Assembly: GCF_000473205.1 (NCBI RefSeq)
Contig: NZ_KI421507.1
Span: 3,085,057-3,149,056, forward strand
Direction: 5' to 3'
Source of the DNA: Pseudophaeobacter arcticus DSM 23566
Lineage (GTDB): Bacteria > Pseudomonadota > Alphaproteobacteria > Rhodobacterales > Rhodobacteraceae
Length of the DNA: 64,000 bases
Part shown: positions 43,005-51,687 of the stretch, one piece after another
Layout of the letters: every line of letters starts with the position of its first letter
How positions within the stretch are numbered: the stretch's first letter is position 1
The notes under the pieces: generated by a model
Databases searched by the model: none
What the model was told of the DNA's origin: nothing
What the model saw: only the letters and a program-made list of their open reading frames with translations
Made by a program: the position numbers and the translations under genes

Positions 43005-44489
43005 TTATCCCCCCATCCGGGCTTCGATCCGATTGACCAGCTTGGCTGGCACCTGCGTCTTGGCCAGGGCCGCCAGCAGGCCTTCCTTGGCCGCATCCGG
43101 CAGGCGCAGGCCGCCTTCGATGGCGGCAACCAGCCGGGCGCGGCGCTCTGCTGACAATTCGATCAGCTCGGCCTCGGTGACTGGCAGATCGACCTGGATT
43201 GCGGACTGCGCCGCCCCTGCGTCCTGATGCAAGGGGCGCACACGGATCCCCGCCCCCAAAAGCGGCGTGCGGCCGGTGACCACCTGACGTCCCTCCAGGC
43301 CCGCGCCGCGGATCAGCACATCGTCGCCTTGTCGGCGCAGCAGCTCAACCGGCAGGGATTGCAACCGGTCCTCTGGCCCCAGCACCAGCACCGTGCCATC
43401 TGACCCCAGCGCCGAAGCAGGCACCCGCGCCACCGCCGCAAGCGGCGGCTCGCTGACCTTTACGGTTACAAAATCGCCCGGTTTGAACCCCGGTGTCACA
43501 TCCAGGCTGGCATAAAGCAATCGCCCGGTTTGCCCGTCGCCCACCGCGCCGCTGGCGCGTGACAGCCGCCCCGTTGCCTCAAGCCCGGCGCCCGCCGCAT
43601 CCAGCGTCACCCGCACCGGGGCTGCATTCAGTCGGCCATCCGCGCCCAGCAACCGGGCATATTGCAGGGTCGAAACCCGGAACGCCGCCTCCAGTTGATC
43701 GGCATCGACCAGTTCGGCCAGTTTTTCATTGGCCGAGACCAGACGTCCTTCGACTAGGGTAACCGCTTGCAGGGTGCCATCAAATCCGGCGCGCAGGGTG
43801 GTATCGGCGAGGTCGCGCCGCGCCCTGTCCAGGGCAATCTGACTGCGGGCCACCCGGGTGGCCGCCTTGTCGACACGGGCCTCGGCCTGGCTCACGGCCT
43901 GGCGACGCGAAATCACCGCCTGGCGCGCCTGCACGGCGGTGAGCTCAGCCGCCTCCACCGCGGCGGTGGTGCCAACACCGCGCTCTTGCAGTTCCAATTG
44001 ACGCTGATGCGCACGGGCCCGCAGCTGCGCCTGATCCTGTGTCGCCTCCAGCTCATCATTGGCAAGGATCAGATCACGGGTGGCATCGCGCTCTTCAGCA
44101 CGGGCGTCCAGCATATCGGCCTCTGCCTCTTCCAGGGCCGCCTGCACATCCGAAGGGTCGATCTGGATCAGGATCTCGCCCGCCTGGACCACGCCGCCTT
44201 CTTCAAAGCGGTCGGACAAATGGATGATCCGGCCCCCCTGGGCGCTGCGCAGCTCCAGCGTCCGGCGGCTTTCAATCCGGCCAAAGGCGATGAGCTCGGG
44301 CGTGACCTCCTGCAGCTTGGCGGTGACAAGGTTCACCGCAAAAACACGTTCGCGCACCGGTGGCTTGCGCGGTTCGGCGTTGAGCCGCGTCTGCACCGCC
44401 CCCACCACCATCTGCACCGCATAGAGCATCAGCGCAGCCGCTACCGCAGCCAGAAACAAACCTGTCAAACTATGCCGCAAAAAGCGCAT
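43005..44489 (-). CDS. RND efflux periplasmic adaptor (HlyD/MFP family)
   Basis: The protein has 494 residues. One N-terminal membrane helix (SLTGLFLAAVAAALMLYAV) is followed by a lipoyl-like half (SAQGGRIIHLSDRFEEGGVV), a long alpha-helical hairpin rich in Ala/Glu/Arg (about 118-240), the second lipoyl half and a beta-barrel domain. It links the RND transporter to an outer-membrane channel. The first gene of the pair, it precedes the transporter gene on the minus strand. No local regulator is seen. Confidence 0.93.
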   Translation of the reverse strand: MRFLRHSLTGLFLAAVAAALMLYAVQMVVGAVQTRLNAEPRKPPVRERVFAVNLVTAKLQEVTPELIAFGRIESRRTLELRSAQGGRIIHLSDRFEEGGVVQAGEILIQIDPSDVQAALEEAEADMLDARAEERDATRDLILANDELEATQDQAQLRARAHQRQLELQERGVGTTAAVEAAELTAVQARQAVISRRQAVSQAEARVDKAATRVARSQIALDRARRDLADTTLRAGFDGTLQAVTLVEGRLVSANEKLAELVDADQLEAAFRVSTLQYARLLGADGRLNAAPVRVTLDAAGAGLEATGRLSRASGAVGDGQTGRLLYASLDVTPGFKPGDFVTVKVSEPPLAAVARVPASALGSDGTVLVLGPEDRLQSLPVELLRRQGDDVLIRGAGLEGRQVVTGRTPLLGAGIRVRPLHQDAGAAQSAIQVDLPVTEAELIELSAERRARLVAAIEGGLRLPDAAKEGLLAALAKTQVPAKLVNRIEARMGG

Positions 44490-44662
44490 GCCCTATTCCC
44501 TTTGGTGGCCAACGATCGCCAGCGCCACCCTATCAAATATGTTTCTTTGCCGGGCAGGCCGCCGCCCTGAGAGCCTCCTCTGTGAGTCTCCCCCTGCGGC
44601 ACCTTACTGGCGGTTATCCCTGAATATAGGGCGCGTCTTAACTGAATACACGCACAGAGGCG

Positions 44663-45205
44663 TCACTTCCGTCGCTGGGTTTCAGTCAAACGTGGCATTA
44701 TTTCCACAAAATTGCAGGGGCGGTGACGGTAATCCAGCTGCAACGCCAGAATTTCGTCCCAGCCATCCTTGCAGGCGCCGGGGCTGCCGGGCAGCGCAAA
44801 CAGGTAGGTGCCGCCTGCAACCCCTCCCGTAGCACGGGATTGCACCGCCGAGGTGCCGATCTTTTTCATCGACACGATGGTAAAGACGGTGCCAAAGGCC
44901 TCGATCTCTTTTTCATAGACATCGCGGTGCGCCTCAACCGTGACATCGCGCCCTGTCAGCCCGGTGCCGCCGGTGGAAATCACCACATCCACCGCAGGGT
45001 CTGCCACCCAGGTGCGCAGTTGACCGGCGATCTCGCCCCGTTCATCCGGCATGATCTGACGATCCGCCAGGATATGCCCTGCCGCCTGCAACCGGTCGAC
45101 CAGCACCTGGCCCGAGCGGTCCTCAGCCAGGCTGCGACTGTCCGAGACGGTAAGGATGGCGATGCGAACCGGGATAAACTCCTTGGTTTCGTCGATACGT
45201 GACAT
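44663..45205 (-). CDS. moaB: Molybdenum cofactor biosynthesis protein MoaB
   Basis: MoaB/Mog-type enzymes adenylylate molybdopterin before metal insertion. The protein has 180 residues and the MoCF fold motif VVISTGGTGLTGRDVT, then ALPGSPGACKDGWDEIL. The ATG at 45205 has GAGGT upstream and begins the family N-terminus; the longer frame to 45493 overlaps the LysE gene and is spurious. It follows LysE by eight bases. This is the second of three molybdenum cofactor loci in the window. Confidence 0.94.
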   Translation of the reverse strand: MSRIDETKEFIPVRIAILTVSDSRSLAEDRSGQVLVDRLQAAGHILADRQIMPDERGEIAGQLRTWVADPAVDVVISTGGTGLTGRDVTVEAHRDVYEKEIEAFGTVFTIVSMKKIGTSAVQSRATGGVAGGTYLFALPGSPGACKDGWDEILALQLDYRHRPCNFVEIMPRLTETQRRK

Positions 45206-45213
45206 AGCAGACC

Positions 45214-45837
45214 TCATGTCTTTTGCAAAAGCGCGAGCCTGAGTGCCAGCCCCGCAAATATTCCCGCCGAGATGCGGCCCAACCACAGGCCCGCCCGCGA
45301 CGTTGGGGCCAGCAAGCGCCCGGCGGCGCTGCCAAAGACACCAACCAGCCCATTGATGACAAAGCCCCCCAGCGCCAGAACCAAGCCGTAGATCAGGAAT
45401 TGTCCCAGCACCGACCCGGCCTCGGGCACCACAAACTGTGGCACAAAGGCCAACACAAAAAGGATCACCTTGGGATTGGTCAGATTGACCCAAAACCCGG
45501 CGCGAAAGGCACGCGAGGGCGGCACCGGCGGCTGACCGGCCTGCGCCGTGGCTGGCGCTTTCAACGCGCCCCAGGCAAGATACAGCAGATAGGCGACGCC
45601 AAGCCAGCGGATCACATCAAACAGCCCCGGCATTGTATTCACAACCGCACCAAGCCCCAGCCCGGCCAGCGCCACATGCACCATACCGCCGGTAGAGATC
45701 CCCGCACTGGCCGCCAGCGCCGATCCGCGCCCCGATCGCAGCCCCTGCCCCAGACAGAACATCATATCCGCTCCGGGTGTGAGGTTCAGCGCCAGCGCCG
45801 CCGGCACAAAGGTCAAAAGAGTGATGGGATCAATCAT
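45214..45837 (-). CDS. LysE family exporter
   Basis: This membrane protein has 207 residues and six helices, with the LysE/RhtB start (LTFVPAALALNLTPGADMMF) and the motif NPKVILFVLAFVPQFV. It exports an amino acid or small amide-like compound; the substrate is unknown. Its ATG lies in an exact 14-base tandem duplication shared with the end of the phosphoesterase gene, so the operon link is now 10 bases instead of a stop/start overlap. Confidence 0.92.
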   Translation of the reverse strand: MIDPITLLTFVPAALALNLTPGADMMFCLGQGLRSGRGSALAASAGISTGGMVHVALAGLGLGAVVNTMPGLFDVIRWLGVAYLLYLAWGALKAPATAQAGQPPVPPSRAFRAGFWVNLTNPKVILFVLAFVPQFVVPEAGSVLGQFLIYGLVLALGGFVINGLVGVFGSAAGRLLAPTSRAGLWLGRISAGIFAGLALRLALLQKT

Positions 45838-45856
45838 GGTGTATCAATCATGGTGT
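45829..45856. repeat. Exact 14-base tandem duplication at a gene junction
   Basis: atcaatcatggtgt occurs twice without a mismatch (45829-45842, 45843-45856). On the minus strand one copy holds the phosphoesterase stop codon and the other the LysE start codon. Confidence 0.95.
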
Positions 45857-46447
45857 GACGTCAAAAAAGCTGGGCTCTGGCCCCAGGTTGGCGGTCAGCG
45901 TTGCGCCGATTTGGCCGCGAAATCCCCAACTGTCGTGAATATGACCAAACAGGGCCAGCTGCGGCTGCAGCCGCTCCACCGCCCGCCGGATTGCAGTAGA
46001 ACCCACCGACATCCCCAGCGATGTCTCATCCCCCTGCCCCTTGGGCGGGGAATGACAGATCAGGATATCGGCCTGGCCGCAGCCCGCCAGCAGCGCCTCT
46101 GCTTCAGCCTCTGACAGATTATAAGACCACGCGCCAAAGGGCGGCGCGGGGATACCACCGCCAAGGCCAAAGAAATGCAGCCCGCCAAGCTCCATCCCCT
46201 CACCGTGCAGCACATGCATCCCCGGCAGGGCGGCGGCGCGCAGCTCGGCCGCGCTTTCGGCATTGCCCGCCACGGTGATCACCGGAGTTGAGATATCGGC
46301 CAGCAGCGCCATGGCCTGATCCAGACCTTTGCGCTGGTTGCAGAAATCCCCGGCACCAATCACCAGATCCGCCTGCGCGCTGGCCGCAACCAGCGCCGCC
46401 GCATGCGCGCCCGAAAGATGCAGGTCGGAAAAGGCCAATATTTTCAT
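45848..46447 (-). CDS. Calcineurin-like metallophosphoesterase
   Basis: The protein has 199 residues with the metal motifs in order: FSDLHLS (residues 6-12), GAGDFCNQ, GNAES, ILICHSPP and FGHIHDSWG. The usual GNHE is GNAE here, so the catalytic His of that motif is replaced by Ala, which could lower activity or mark a subfamily. The ATG at 46447 is preferred; an in-frame TTG lies two codons upstream. The substrate is unknown. It is in a minus-strand operon: uracil-DNA glycosylase, phosphoesterase, LysE, moaB. Confidence 0.88.
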   Translation of the reverse strand: MKILAFSDLHLSGAHAAALVAASAQADLVIGAGDFCNQRKGLDQAMALLADISTPVITVAGNAESAAELRAAALPGMHVLHGEGMELGGLHFFGLGGGIPAPPFGAWSYNLSEAEAEALLAGCGQADILICHSPPKGQGDETSLGMSVGSTAIRRAVERLQPQLALFGHIHDSWGFRGQIGATLTANLGPEPSFFDVTP

Positions 46448-46459
46448 CCGCAAAGATCC

Positions 46460-47260
46460 CTAGTTTGGCGCGCCCAACCGCGCCTTCAATTCCAGCAAAT
46501 CGGCCCAGGCCGCGCGCTTGTGCTCGGGCTGGCGCAACAGATAGGCCGGGTGGAACATCGGCAGCACCGGCTTGCCCCAGGCCTCGGCCCAGTGGCCGCG
46601 CAGCCGCGAAATGCCCCGTTTGCCCAGTACCGCCTGACAGCTGATATTGCCCATCAGCACCAGAATATCCGGCTGCGCCAATTCCACATGGCGCGCAAGG
46701 AAGGGCAGCATCATGTCAATTTCTTCCGCGCTGGGGTCGCGGTTTTGTTGTGGCCGCCAGGGCAGCACATTTGTGATATAGACGTTTTTGGCGCGATCCA
46801 GATCAATCGCCGCCAGCATCCGGTCCAGCAATTGCCCGGCCGGGCCAACAAAGGGTTTGCCCTGCTGATCTTCCTCGCGTCCAGGGGCTTCGCCGATCAC
46901 CATCACCCGCGCGCCCGGCTGACCATCGCCAAAGACCAGATTGCGCGCGCCCATTTTAAGCTCGCAATGGCGAAACGCCGCCATGGCCGCCCGCAGCGAG
47001 GGCAGCTCCGGCGCCGCAGCGGCCGCTTTGCGGGCCTCGGCCACCGGATCGACGGCTTTGGGCTTGGGGGCGACGGGCGGCGGCATACCGGGCTTTTGAC
47101 CAGAAGCCTGATCCGCCTGTTGCCCCTGACGTGCCCTGGGCGCAGGCGCGGCCAGCTCATAGCGGTTGACCGGCTCTTCACACAGGGCTTCGGTGGCGCC
47201 AAGCTCCACCTGCCACTCCAACAGCGCTTTTGCGCTCCAATAATCTATTGCCGATTCCAT
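46460..47260 (-). CDS. Uracil-DNA glycosylase, family-4-like with lost Fe-S cysteines
   Basis: The protein has 266 residues; the first 85 are a variable Ala/Pro-rich part. The catalytic core has motif A GEAPGREEDQQGKPFVGPAG and motif C MFHPAYLLR, as in family 4 uracil-DNA glycosylases such as that of Thermus. The four cysteines of the 4Fe-4S cluster are reduced to one: Cys99 remains, while the other places hold Phe96, Trp168 and a Met at 183-184. The fold must be stabilised in another way. It would remove uracil from DNA. The start ATG is at 47260. Confidence 0.88.
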   Translation of the reverse strand: MESAIDYWSAKALLEWQVELGATEALCEEPVNRYELAAPAPRARQGQQADQASGQKPGMPPPVAPKPKAVDPVAEARKAAAAAPELPSLRAAMAAFRHCELKMGARNLVFGDGQPGARVMVIGEAPGREEDQQGKPFVGPAGQLLDRMLAAIDLDRAKNVYITNVLPWRPQQNRDPSAEEIDMMLPFLARHVELAQPDILVLMGNISCQAVLGKRGISRLRGHWAEAWGKPVLPMFHPAYLLRQPEHKRAAWADLLELKARLGAPN

Positions 47261-47387
47261 GGCCCAAGCTACCCCGCCAAGCGGGTGAGCGGAACACCCC
47301 TAATGCAGGCAGGTGCAGCCGCAGTGACGCAGCCGGACCTGCGGTGATTTGGCCGGGGGCAGCCACTATCAAATCCGCCTATCGACC

Positions 47388-47416
47388 TTGCCCCAAAAGG
47401 CCTTGCTGCCTATAAG
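47388..47416 (+). promoter_or_regulatory. Candidate sigma-70 promoter of pyrB
   Basis: TTGCCC (47388-47393) and TATAAG (47411-47416) are 17 bases apart, 29 bases before the pyrB ATG. The remaining 47261-47387 holds no gene. Confidence 0.5.
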
Positions 47417-47445
47417 GTGCGACAAACAGAGCGGAGCCTGCCCAG

Positions 47446-48432
47446 ATGTCTTCCCCCACCTCTCCCCCCCTCTCTCCTACCGGTTTTGGCCACCGCCATC
47501 TTTTGGGGATCGAGCCGCTCAAACCACATGAGATCACCGCAATTCTGGATCTCGCCGACAGCTATGTCGATCTGAACCGCCGCCCCGAGAAACACTCGGA
47601 CGCCCTTGCCGGTCTCACCCAGATCAACATGTTCTTTGAAAACTCCACCCGCACCCAGGCGAGTTTTGAGATTGCCGGCAAACGTCTGGGCGCGGATGTG
47701 ATGAATATGGCGATGCAGGCCTCCTCAATCAAAAAGGGCGAGACCCTGATTGATACCGCGATGACGCTGAACGCCATGCACCCCGATCTGCTGGTGGTGC
47801 GCCATCCCCATTCCGGCGCGGTGGACCTGCTGGCGCAAAAGGTCAACTGCGCGGTGCTGAACGCCGGCGACGGACGCCACGAACACCCAACTCAGGCGCT
47901 GCTGGATGCGCTGACGATACGGCGCGCCAAGGGCCGCCTGCACCGGCTCAATATCGCCATCTGCGGCGATGTCGCCCATAGCCGTGTGGCGCGCTCAAAC
48001 CTGATCCTGCTGGGCAAGATGGAAAACCGCATCCGCCTGATTGGCCCGCCGACCCTGGTTCCCAGTCAGTTCGCTGAATTTGGCGCCGAGATTTATGACG
48101 ACATGCACGAAGGCCTGAAAGACGTCGATGTGGTGATGATGCTGCGCTTGCAGAAAGAACGCATGGACGGCGGCTTTATCCCGTCAGAGCGGGAATATTA
48201 TCACCGCTACGGGCTGGACGCCGACAAGCTGGCGCGGGCCAAACCCGATGCCATCGTCATGCATCCCGGTCCGATGAACCGTGGCGTGGAAATCGACGGC
48301 ACCCTGGCGGATGACATCAACCGGTCGGTGATTCAGGAACAGGTGGAAATGGGGGTCGCCGTGCGGATGGCCGCGATGGATCTGTTGGCGCAAAACCTGC
48401 GTAAAAGCCGCAGCCAACCGGCGGCAGGCTGA
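47446..48432 (+). CDS. pyrB: Aspartate carbamoyltransferase catalytic chain
   Basis: PyrB condenses carbamoyl phosphate and aspartate in pyrimidine synthesis. The protein has 328 residues with the carbamoyl phosphate motif [13 protein letters not shown], then [12 protein letters not shown] and [13 protein letters not shown]. It is the first gene of pyrB-hypothetical-PH protein-pyrC'-plsY. No pyrI is near. As in Pseudomonas, the enzyme may instead depend on the inactive dihydroorotase encoded three genes on. Confidence 0.96.
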   Translation: MSSPTSPPLSPTGFGHRHLLGIEPLKPHEITAILDLADSYVDLNRRPEKHSDALAGLTQINMFFENSTRTQASFEIAGKRLGADVMNMAMQASSIKKGETLIDTAMTLNAMHPDLLVVRHPHSGAVDLLAQKVNCAVLNAGDGRHEHPTQALLDALTIRRAKGRLHRLNIAICGDVAHSRVARSNLILLGKMENRIRLIGPPTLVPSQFAEFGAEIYDDMHEGLKDVDVVMMLRLQKERMDGGFIPSEREYYHRYGLDADKLARAKPDAIVMHPGPMNRGVEIDGTLADDINRSVIQEQVEMGVAVRMAAMDLLAQNLRKSRSQPAAG

Positions 48433-48436
48433 TCCC

Positions 48437-48973
48437 GTGCAAGGCGTGATCGAAATTCCAGCCGAAGAGCGCGGCGTGATCCGGGTCTTTGATCTGGACA
48501 TGGCCGCCGAACAGGCCCGGTTCCTGCGCGAACCCGGGGCTCTGGCCCAGGTGCTGGGGATTGATGAGATCGACCTGGACCATGTTGAGATCTTTCCGGT
48601 CTCGGACCTCGAAGAGCTGGGGCTGGTGGGCTATCTCACCCAGGGCTGCGGCATTGCCGAGACTGCGATCACCCCGGACCGGGACCGGCTCGCTGCGGTG
48701 CAGGGCCATGTGCTGCTGCTGCGCTCGCGCGCCTTTGGTGGTGCCGCCCGCCGCCTGACACCCTCCAGCCAGATCCGCTATATTGCCAGCTACGGTGAGC
48801 GGCCCATAAACTGGAGCGCCACCTCCCAGCCCCCCCCCGAGAGCAGCAAGCTCTATACTGGTGGCAAGGTCGCGCCGCGTGACGCCCGCAACGCCGCCCG
48901 GCGCATTGGCGCTGCTCTCTTTGCCGGGGTGATGATCCTTATTGCCCTCACCCTGTATCTATTGGTGTTCTGA
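48437..48973 (+). CDS. Conserved hypothetical protein with C-terminal membrane helix
   Basis: The protein has 178 residues: a soluble part of about 150 residues with acidic N-terminus (EIPAEERGVIRVFDLDM), then one C-terminal helix (GAALFAGVMILIALTLYLLVF), a tail-anchored layout. The start is GTG, four bases after the pyrB stop. It always seems to lie within this pyr cluster in Rhodobacterales, so a link to membrane attachment of the pyr proteins is conceivable (inference). No family name is known to me. Confidence 0.82.
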   Translation: MQGVIEIPAEERGVIRVFDLDMAAEQARFLREPGALAQVLGIDEIDLDHVEIFPVSDLEELGLVGYLTQGCGIAETAITPDRDRLAAVQGHVLLLRSRAFGGAARRLTPSSQIRYIASYGERPINWSATSQPPPESSKLYTGGKVAPRDARNAARRIGAALFAGVMILIALTLYLLVF

Positions 48974-48974
48974 C

Positions 48975-49370
48975 ATGACCGTGACCGAATTCAACCCCAA
49001 CCGCAGCGCCTATGTCACCGCCCATGCCTGGATGGCGGTGGTTGCCATGGTGGCCGGGATGGTGATCCTCTGGGCCGTTGGCAATCCCTATGTCTGGACC
49101 GGAGCCATCGGCGGGCTTGGCGCCATCTGCCTGCGGGGCTGGTATATGATGAGCGAAGAGATGGAAGTGGTCTGGCGCATTTCTGACGGGGTGCTGACTG
49201 GCCCTGCCGAACGCCGGGTGCCGCTAGATCAGATCGAGAAGGTCAAGACCATGGGCTCCTATGTGCAGGTGATCACCAAGGGCGGCGACAAGCACCTGAT
49301 CAAATATCAATCGTCGCCCAGCACCACCGTCGCTGCCCTAAATCACGCCATCGAAAGGCCCGTTGCATGA
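48975..49370 (+). CDS. PH-domain-like (DUF304-type) membrane protein
   Basis: The protein has 131 residues with two hydrophobic helices (about 18-36 and 40-56) and then a bacterial PH-like domain (WRISDGVLTGPAERRVPLDQ, IEKVKTMGSYVQV). Its ATG is one base after the preceding stop, and its own stop overlaps pyrC' by ATGA, so it is tightly bound into the operon. Bacterial PH domains bind proteins or membranes; the role here is unknown. Confidence 0.85.
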   Translation: MTVTEFNPNRSAYVTAHAWMAVVAMVAGMVILWAVGNPYVWTGAIGGLGAICLRGWYMMSEEMEVVWRISDGVLTGPAERRVPLDQIEKVKTMGSYVQVITKGGDKHLIKYQSSPSTTVAALNHAIERPVA

Positions 49371-50677
49371 CCCTTCTCTTTATCAATGCCCGCCTGATTG
49401 ACCCCGAAGCCGGCACCGATAGTCTGGGGGCTTTGCTGGTTCAGGACGGAACGATTGCCGAAGTGCTGCCTGCGGGTACGGAGCCCGGGCAACTGTTTCG
49501 TGCGCGAAACATTGAGGCCAGCAGTGTCGAAATCATCGACTGCGCAGGCAAATGCCTTGCCCCCGGCATTGTCGATATCGGCGTCAAGGTCTGCGAGCCG
49601 GGCGAGCGCCACAAGGAAAGCTACAAGACCGCTGGCCTAGCGGCGGCGGCTGGCGGTGTGACCACCATTGTCACCCGTCCCGATACCGCCCCCGCCATCG
49701 ACAGCCCGGAAACCCTGGAATTTGTCACCCGTCGCGCCCAGGCGGATGCCCCGGTGCATGTGCTGCCCATGGCGGCACTGACCAAGGGGCGCGAAGGGCG
49801 CGAGATGACCGAAATTGGCTTTCTGATGGATGCCGGTGCGGTGGCCTTTTCCGACTGCGACCATGTGGTCAGCAACACCAAGGTGTTTTCGCGCGCGCTG
49901 ACCTATGCGCGCTCTTGCGGGGCGCTGGTGATAGCCCATCCGCAGGAACCGCTGCTGAGCGCCGGGGCTGCCGCGACATCGGGCAAGTTTGCAGCCCTGC
50001 GCGGCCTGCCTGCGGTGTCGCCGATGGCGGAACGGATGGGGCTGGATCGCGACATTGCGCTGCTGGAAATGACCGGGGCCAAATATCACGCCGATCAGAT
50101 CACCACCGCCCGCGCCCTGCCGGCGCTGGAACGGGCCAAGGCAAACGGGCTGGACATCACCGCCGGCACCTCGATCCACCATCTGACCCTGAACGAGCTG
50201 GACGTGGCGGACTATCGCACCTTCTTCAAGGTGAAGCCGCCCCTGCGCAGCGAAGACGACCGGCTGGCGGTGGCCGAGGCGGTGCGCAGCGGGCTGATCG
50301 ACACGATCTCCTCGATGCACACGCCGCAGGATGAAGAAAGCAAACGCCTGCCCTTTGAGGAAGCCGCCGCCGGTGCGGTGGCGCTGGAAACCCTGCTGCC
50401 GGCGGCGATGCGGCTGTATCACGCTGAGCTGTTGGACCTGCCAACACTGTTTCGCGCCATGTCGCTCAATCCGGCCAAACGGCTGGGGCTGGCCTCGGGG
50501 CGGCTCAGCGCCGGGGCGCCCGCCGATCTGGTGCTGTTTGATCCCGACATGCCCTTTGTGATGGATCGCTTCCAGCTGAAGTCAAAATCGCAAAATACGC
50601 CCTATGACGGACAGCGCATGCAGGGCAGAGTGCTGGCAACCTATGTCACCGGTACGCCGGTATACCGGAGAGACTGA
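49367..50677 (+). CDS. Dihydroorotase-like protein lacking the metal site (PyrC', non-catalytic)
   Basis: The protein has 436 residues and the overall dihydroorotase/amidohydrolase fold, including the late motif PFEEAAAGAVALETLLP. The His-x-His metal motif at the start of the barrel (normally DxHVHLREPG) reads Asp70-Ile-Gly-Val-Lys-Val-Cys-Glu-Pro-Gly, so both His and the Arg are gone. The catalytic TDHAPH is SMHTPQ (316-321). It should be inactive. Inactive copies beside pyrB are known to be structural partners of aspartate carbamoyltransferase. An active dihydroorotase must be encoded elsewhere. Confidence 0.92.
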   Translation: MTLLFINARLIDPEAGTDSLGALLVQDGTIAEVLPAGTEPGQLFRARNIEASSVEIIDCAGKCLAPGIVDIGVKVCEPGERHKESYKTAGLAAAAGGVTTIVTRPDTAPAIDSPETLEFVTRRAQADAPVHVLPMAALTKGREGREMTEIGFLMDAGAVAFSDCDHVVSNTKVFSRALTYARSCGALVIAHPQEPLLSAGAAATSGKFAALRGLPAVSPMAERMGLDRDIALLEMTGAKYHADQITTARALPALERAKANGLDITAGTSIHHLTLNELDVADYRTFFKVKPPLRSEDDRLAVAEAVRSGLIDTISSMHTPQDEESKRLPFEEAAAGAVALETLLPAAMRLYHAELLDLPTLFRAMSLNPAKRLGLASGRLSAGAPADLVLFDPDMPFVMDRFQLKSKSQNTPYDGQRMQGRVLATYVTGTPVYRRD

Positions 50678-51282
50678 TGCCCCTGATTGAAAGTGCCGCC
50701 GCCATCCTGATGCTCTGGGCCGTGATTGGCTATTTGCTGGGCTCGATCCCCTTTGGTCTGGTTTTGACCAGGGCAATGGGGCTGGGAAACCTGCGCGAGA
50801 TAGGCTCGGGCAATATTGGCACCACCAACGTGCTGCGCACCGGCAGCAAAGCCGCCGCGGCAGCGACGCTGATCCTGGATGGCGGCAAGGGCGCGGCGGC
50901 GGTGCTTCTGGCGCGTTTTCTGGCAGGCGAAGACGCGGCGCAGCTGGCCGGACTCGCGGCCTTTCTCGGCCATTGCTTTCCGGTCTGGTTGAGGTTCAGG
51001 GGCGGCAAGGGGGTTGCCACCTTCCTGGGCTTGATGCTGGCGCTGGCCTGGCCCGTCGGGATCGCCTGTTGCCTGACCTGGATTGCAACAGCCGCCGTCA
51101 GCCGGATTTCATCGCTGAGCGCCCTGGTCGCCGCCCTGGCGGCGCCGCTCTGGGCCTATCTGATGAATGCCCCCGCCAGCATTGCCCTGGCCATCCTGCT
51201 GGCGGCCATCGTGTTCTGGCGCCACGGCGCCAATATAAGCCGCCTCCTGACTGGAACCGAGCCGCGCATTGGTCAAAAGTAG
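50677..51282 (+). CDS. plsY: Acyl-phosphate:glycerol-3-phosphate acyltransferase PlsY
   Basis: PlsY makes lysophosphatidate from acyl phosphate and glycerol 3-phosphate at the inner membrane, starting phospholipid synthesis. The protein has 201 residues and five helices. Family motifs are GYLLGSIPFGL, REIGSGNIGTTNVLRTG, LDGGKG and a later GGKGVAT. Its ATG overlaps the pyrC' stop by one base. The pyrC'-plsY link is typical for the group. Confidence 0.95.
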   Translation: MPLIESAAAILMLWAVIGYLLGSIPFGLVLTRAMGLGNLREIGSGNIGTTNVLRTGSKAAAAATLILDGGKGAAAVLLARFLAGEDAAQLAGLAAFLGHCFPVWLRFRGGKGVATFLGLMLALAWPVGIACCLTWIATAAVSRISSLSALVAALAAPLWAYLMNAPASIALAILLAAIVFWRHGANISRLLTGTEPRIGQK

Positions 51283-51336
51283 CAATGCCGCCCTGCAGTG
51301 CCGCCCCGTTGGCGGGGAAACGCTGCGGGCGCGCTG

Positions 51337-51687
51337 TTAGGGAATGAGCCGCTCCAGGCCTTTGCCATTGGCCCAGGTGCCATGCAGCTCTCCGCTGGGC
51401 ATGCGCACATAGACAACCGGATATTGGTCGCCCCAATTGACCCAGATCACATCACCATTGCGGGTGCCGCTGCCAGAATAGCTTTGACTGCCGACCTGCC
51501 AGTTGACCAAAATCACCCCCTTGTTGTCGCGGATCTGTACCGTGCCGCTATAGCTGCTGCCATCCGGGTTGCGCCCCTCTGCCCGGTAGAGCCCGGCGAC
51601 GCTTTGAGCCATGGCACCGCTGGCGGCGAATAATGTGGATGCCATGAGACCGGCAACCATCAGCCGACGTGAGCAAAAAAGCTTCAT
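51337..51687 (-). CDS. Small exported protein of unknown function
   Basis: The protein has 116 residues: a signal peptide (MKLFCSRRLMVAGLMASTLF, cleavage near AMA-QS) and a mature domain of about 85 residues, mainly beta strands rich in Gly, Ser and aromatic residues (YSGTVQIRD, VNWGDQYPVVYV). AGGAGG precedes the ATG at 51687. It is convergent to plsY with 54 bases between. I know no family name. The 272 bases upstream hold no gene. Confidence 0.82.
   Translation of the reverse strand: MKLFCSRRLMVAGLMASTLFAASGAMAQSVAGLYRAEGRNPDGSSYSGTVQIRDNKGVILVNWQVGSQSYSGSGTRNGDVIWVNWGDQYPVVYVRMPSGELHGTWANGKGLERLIP

Noticed and set aside
41001..43154. 717-codon open frame on the plus strand
   Set aside because: It is antisense to the RND transporter and adaptor genes. 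Its translation is rich in His, Gln and Arg, as expected from reading high-GC genes backwards.
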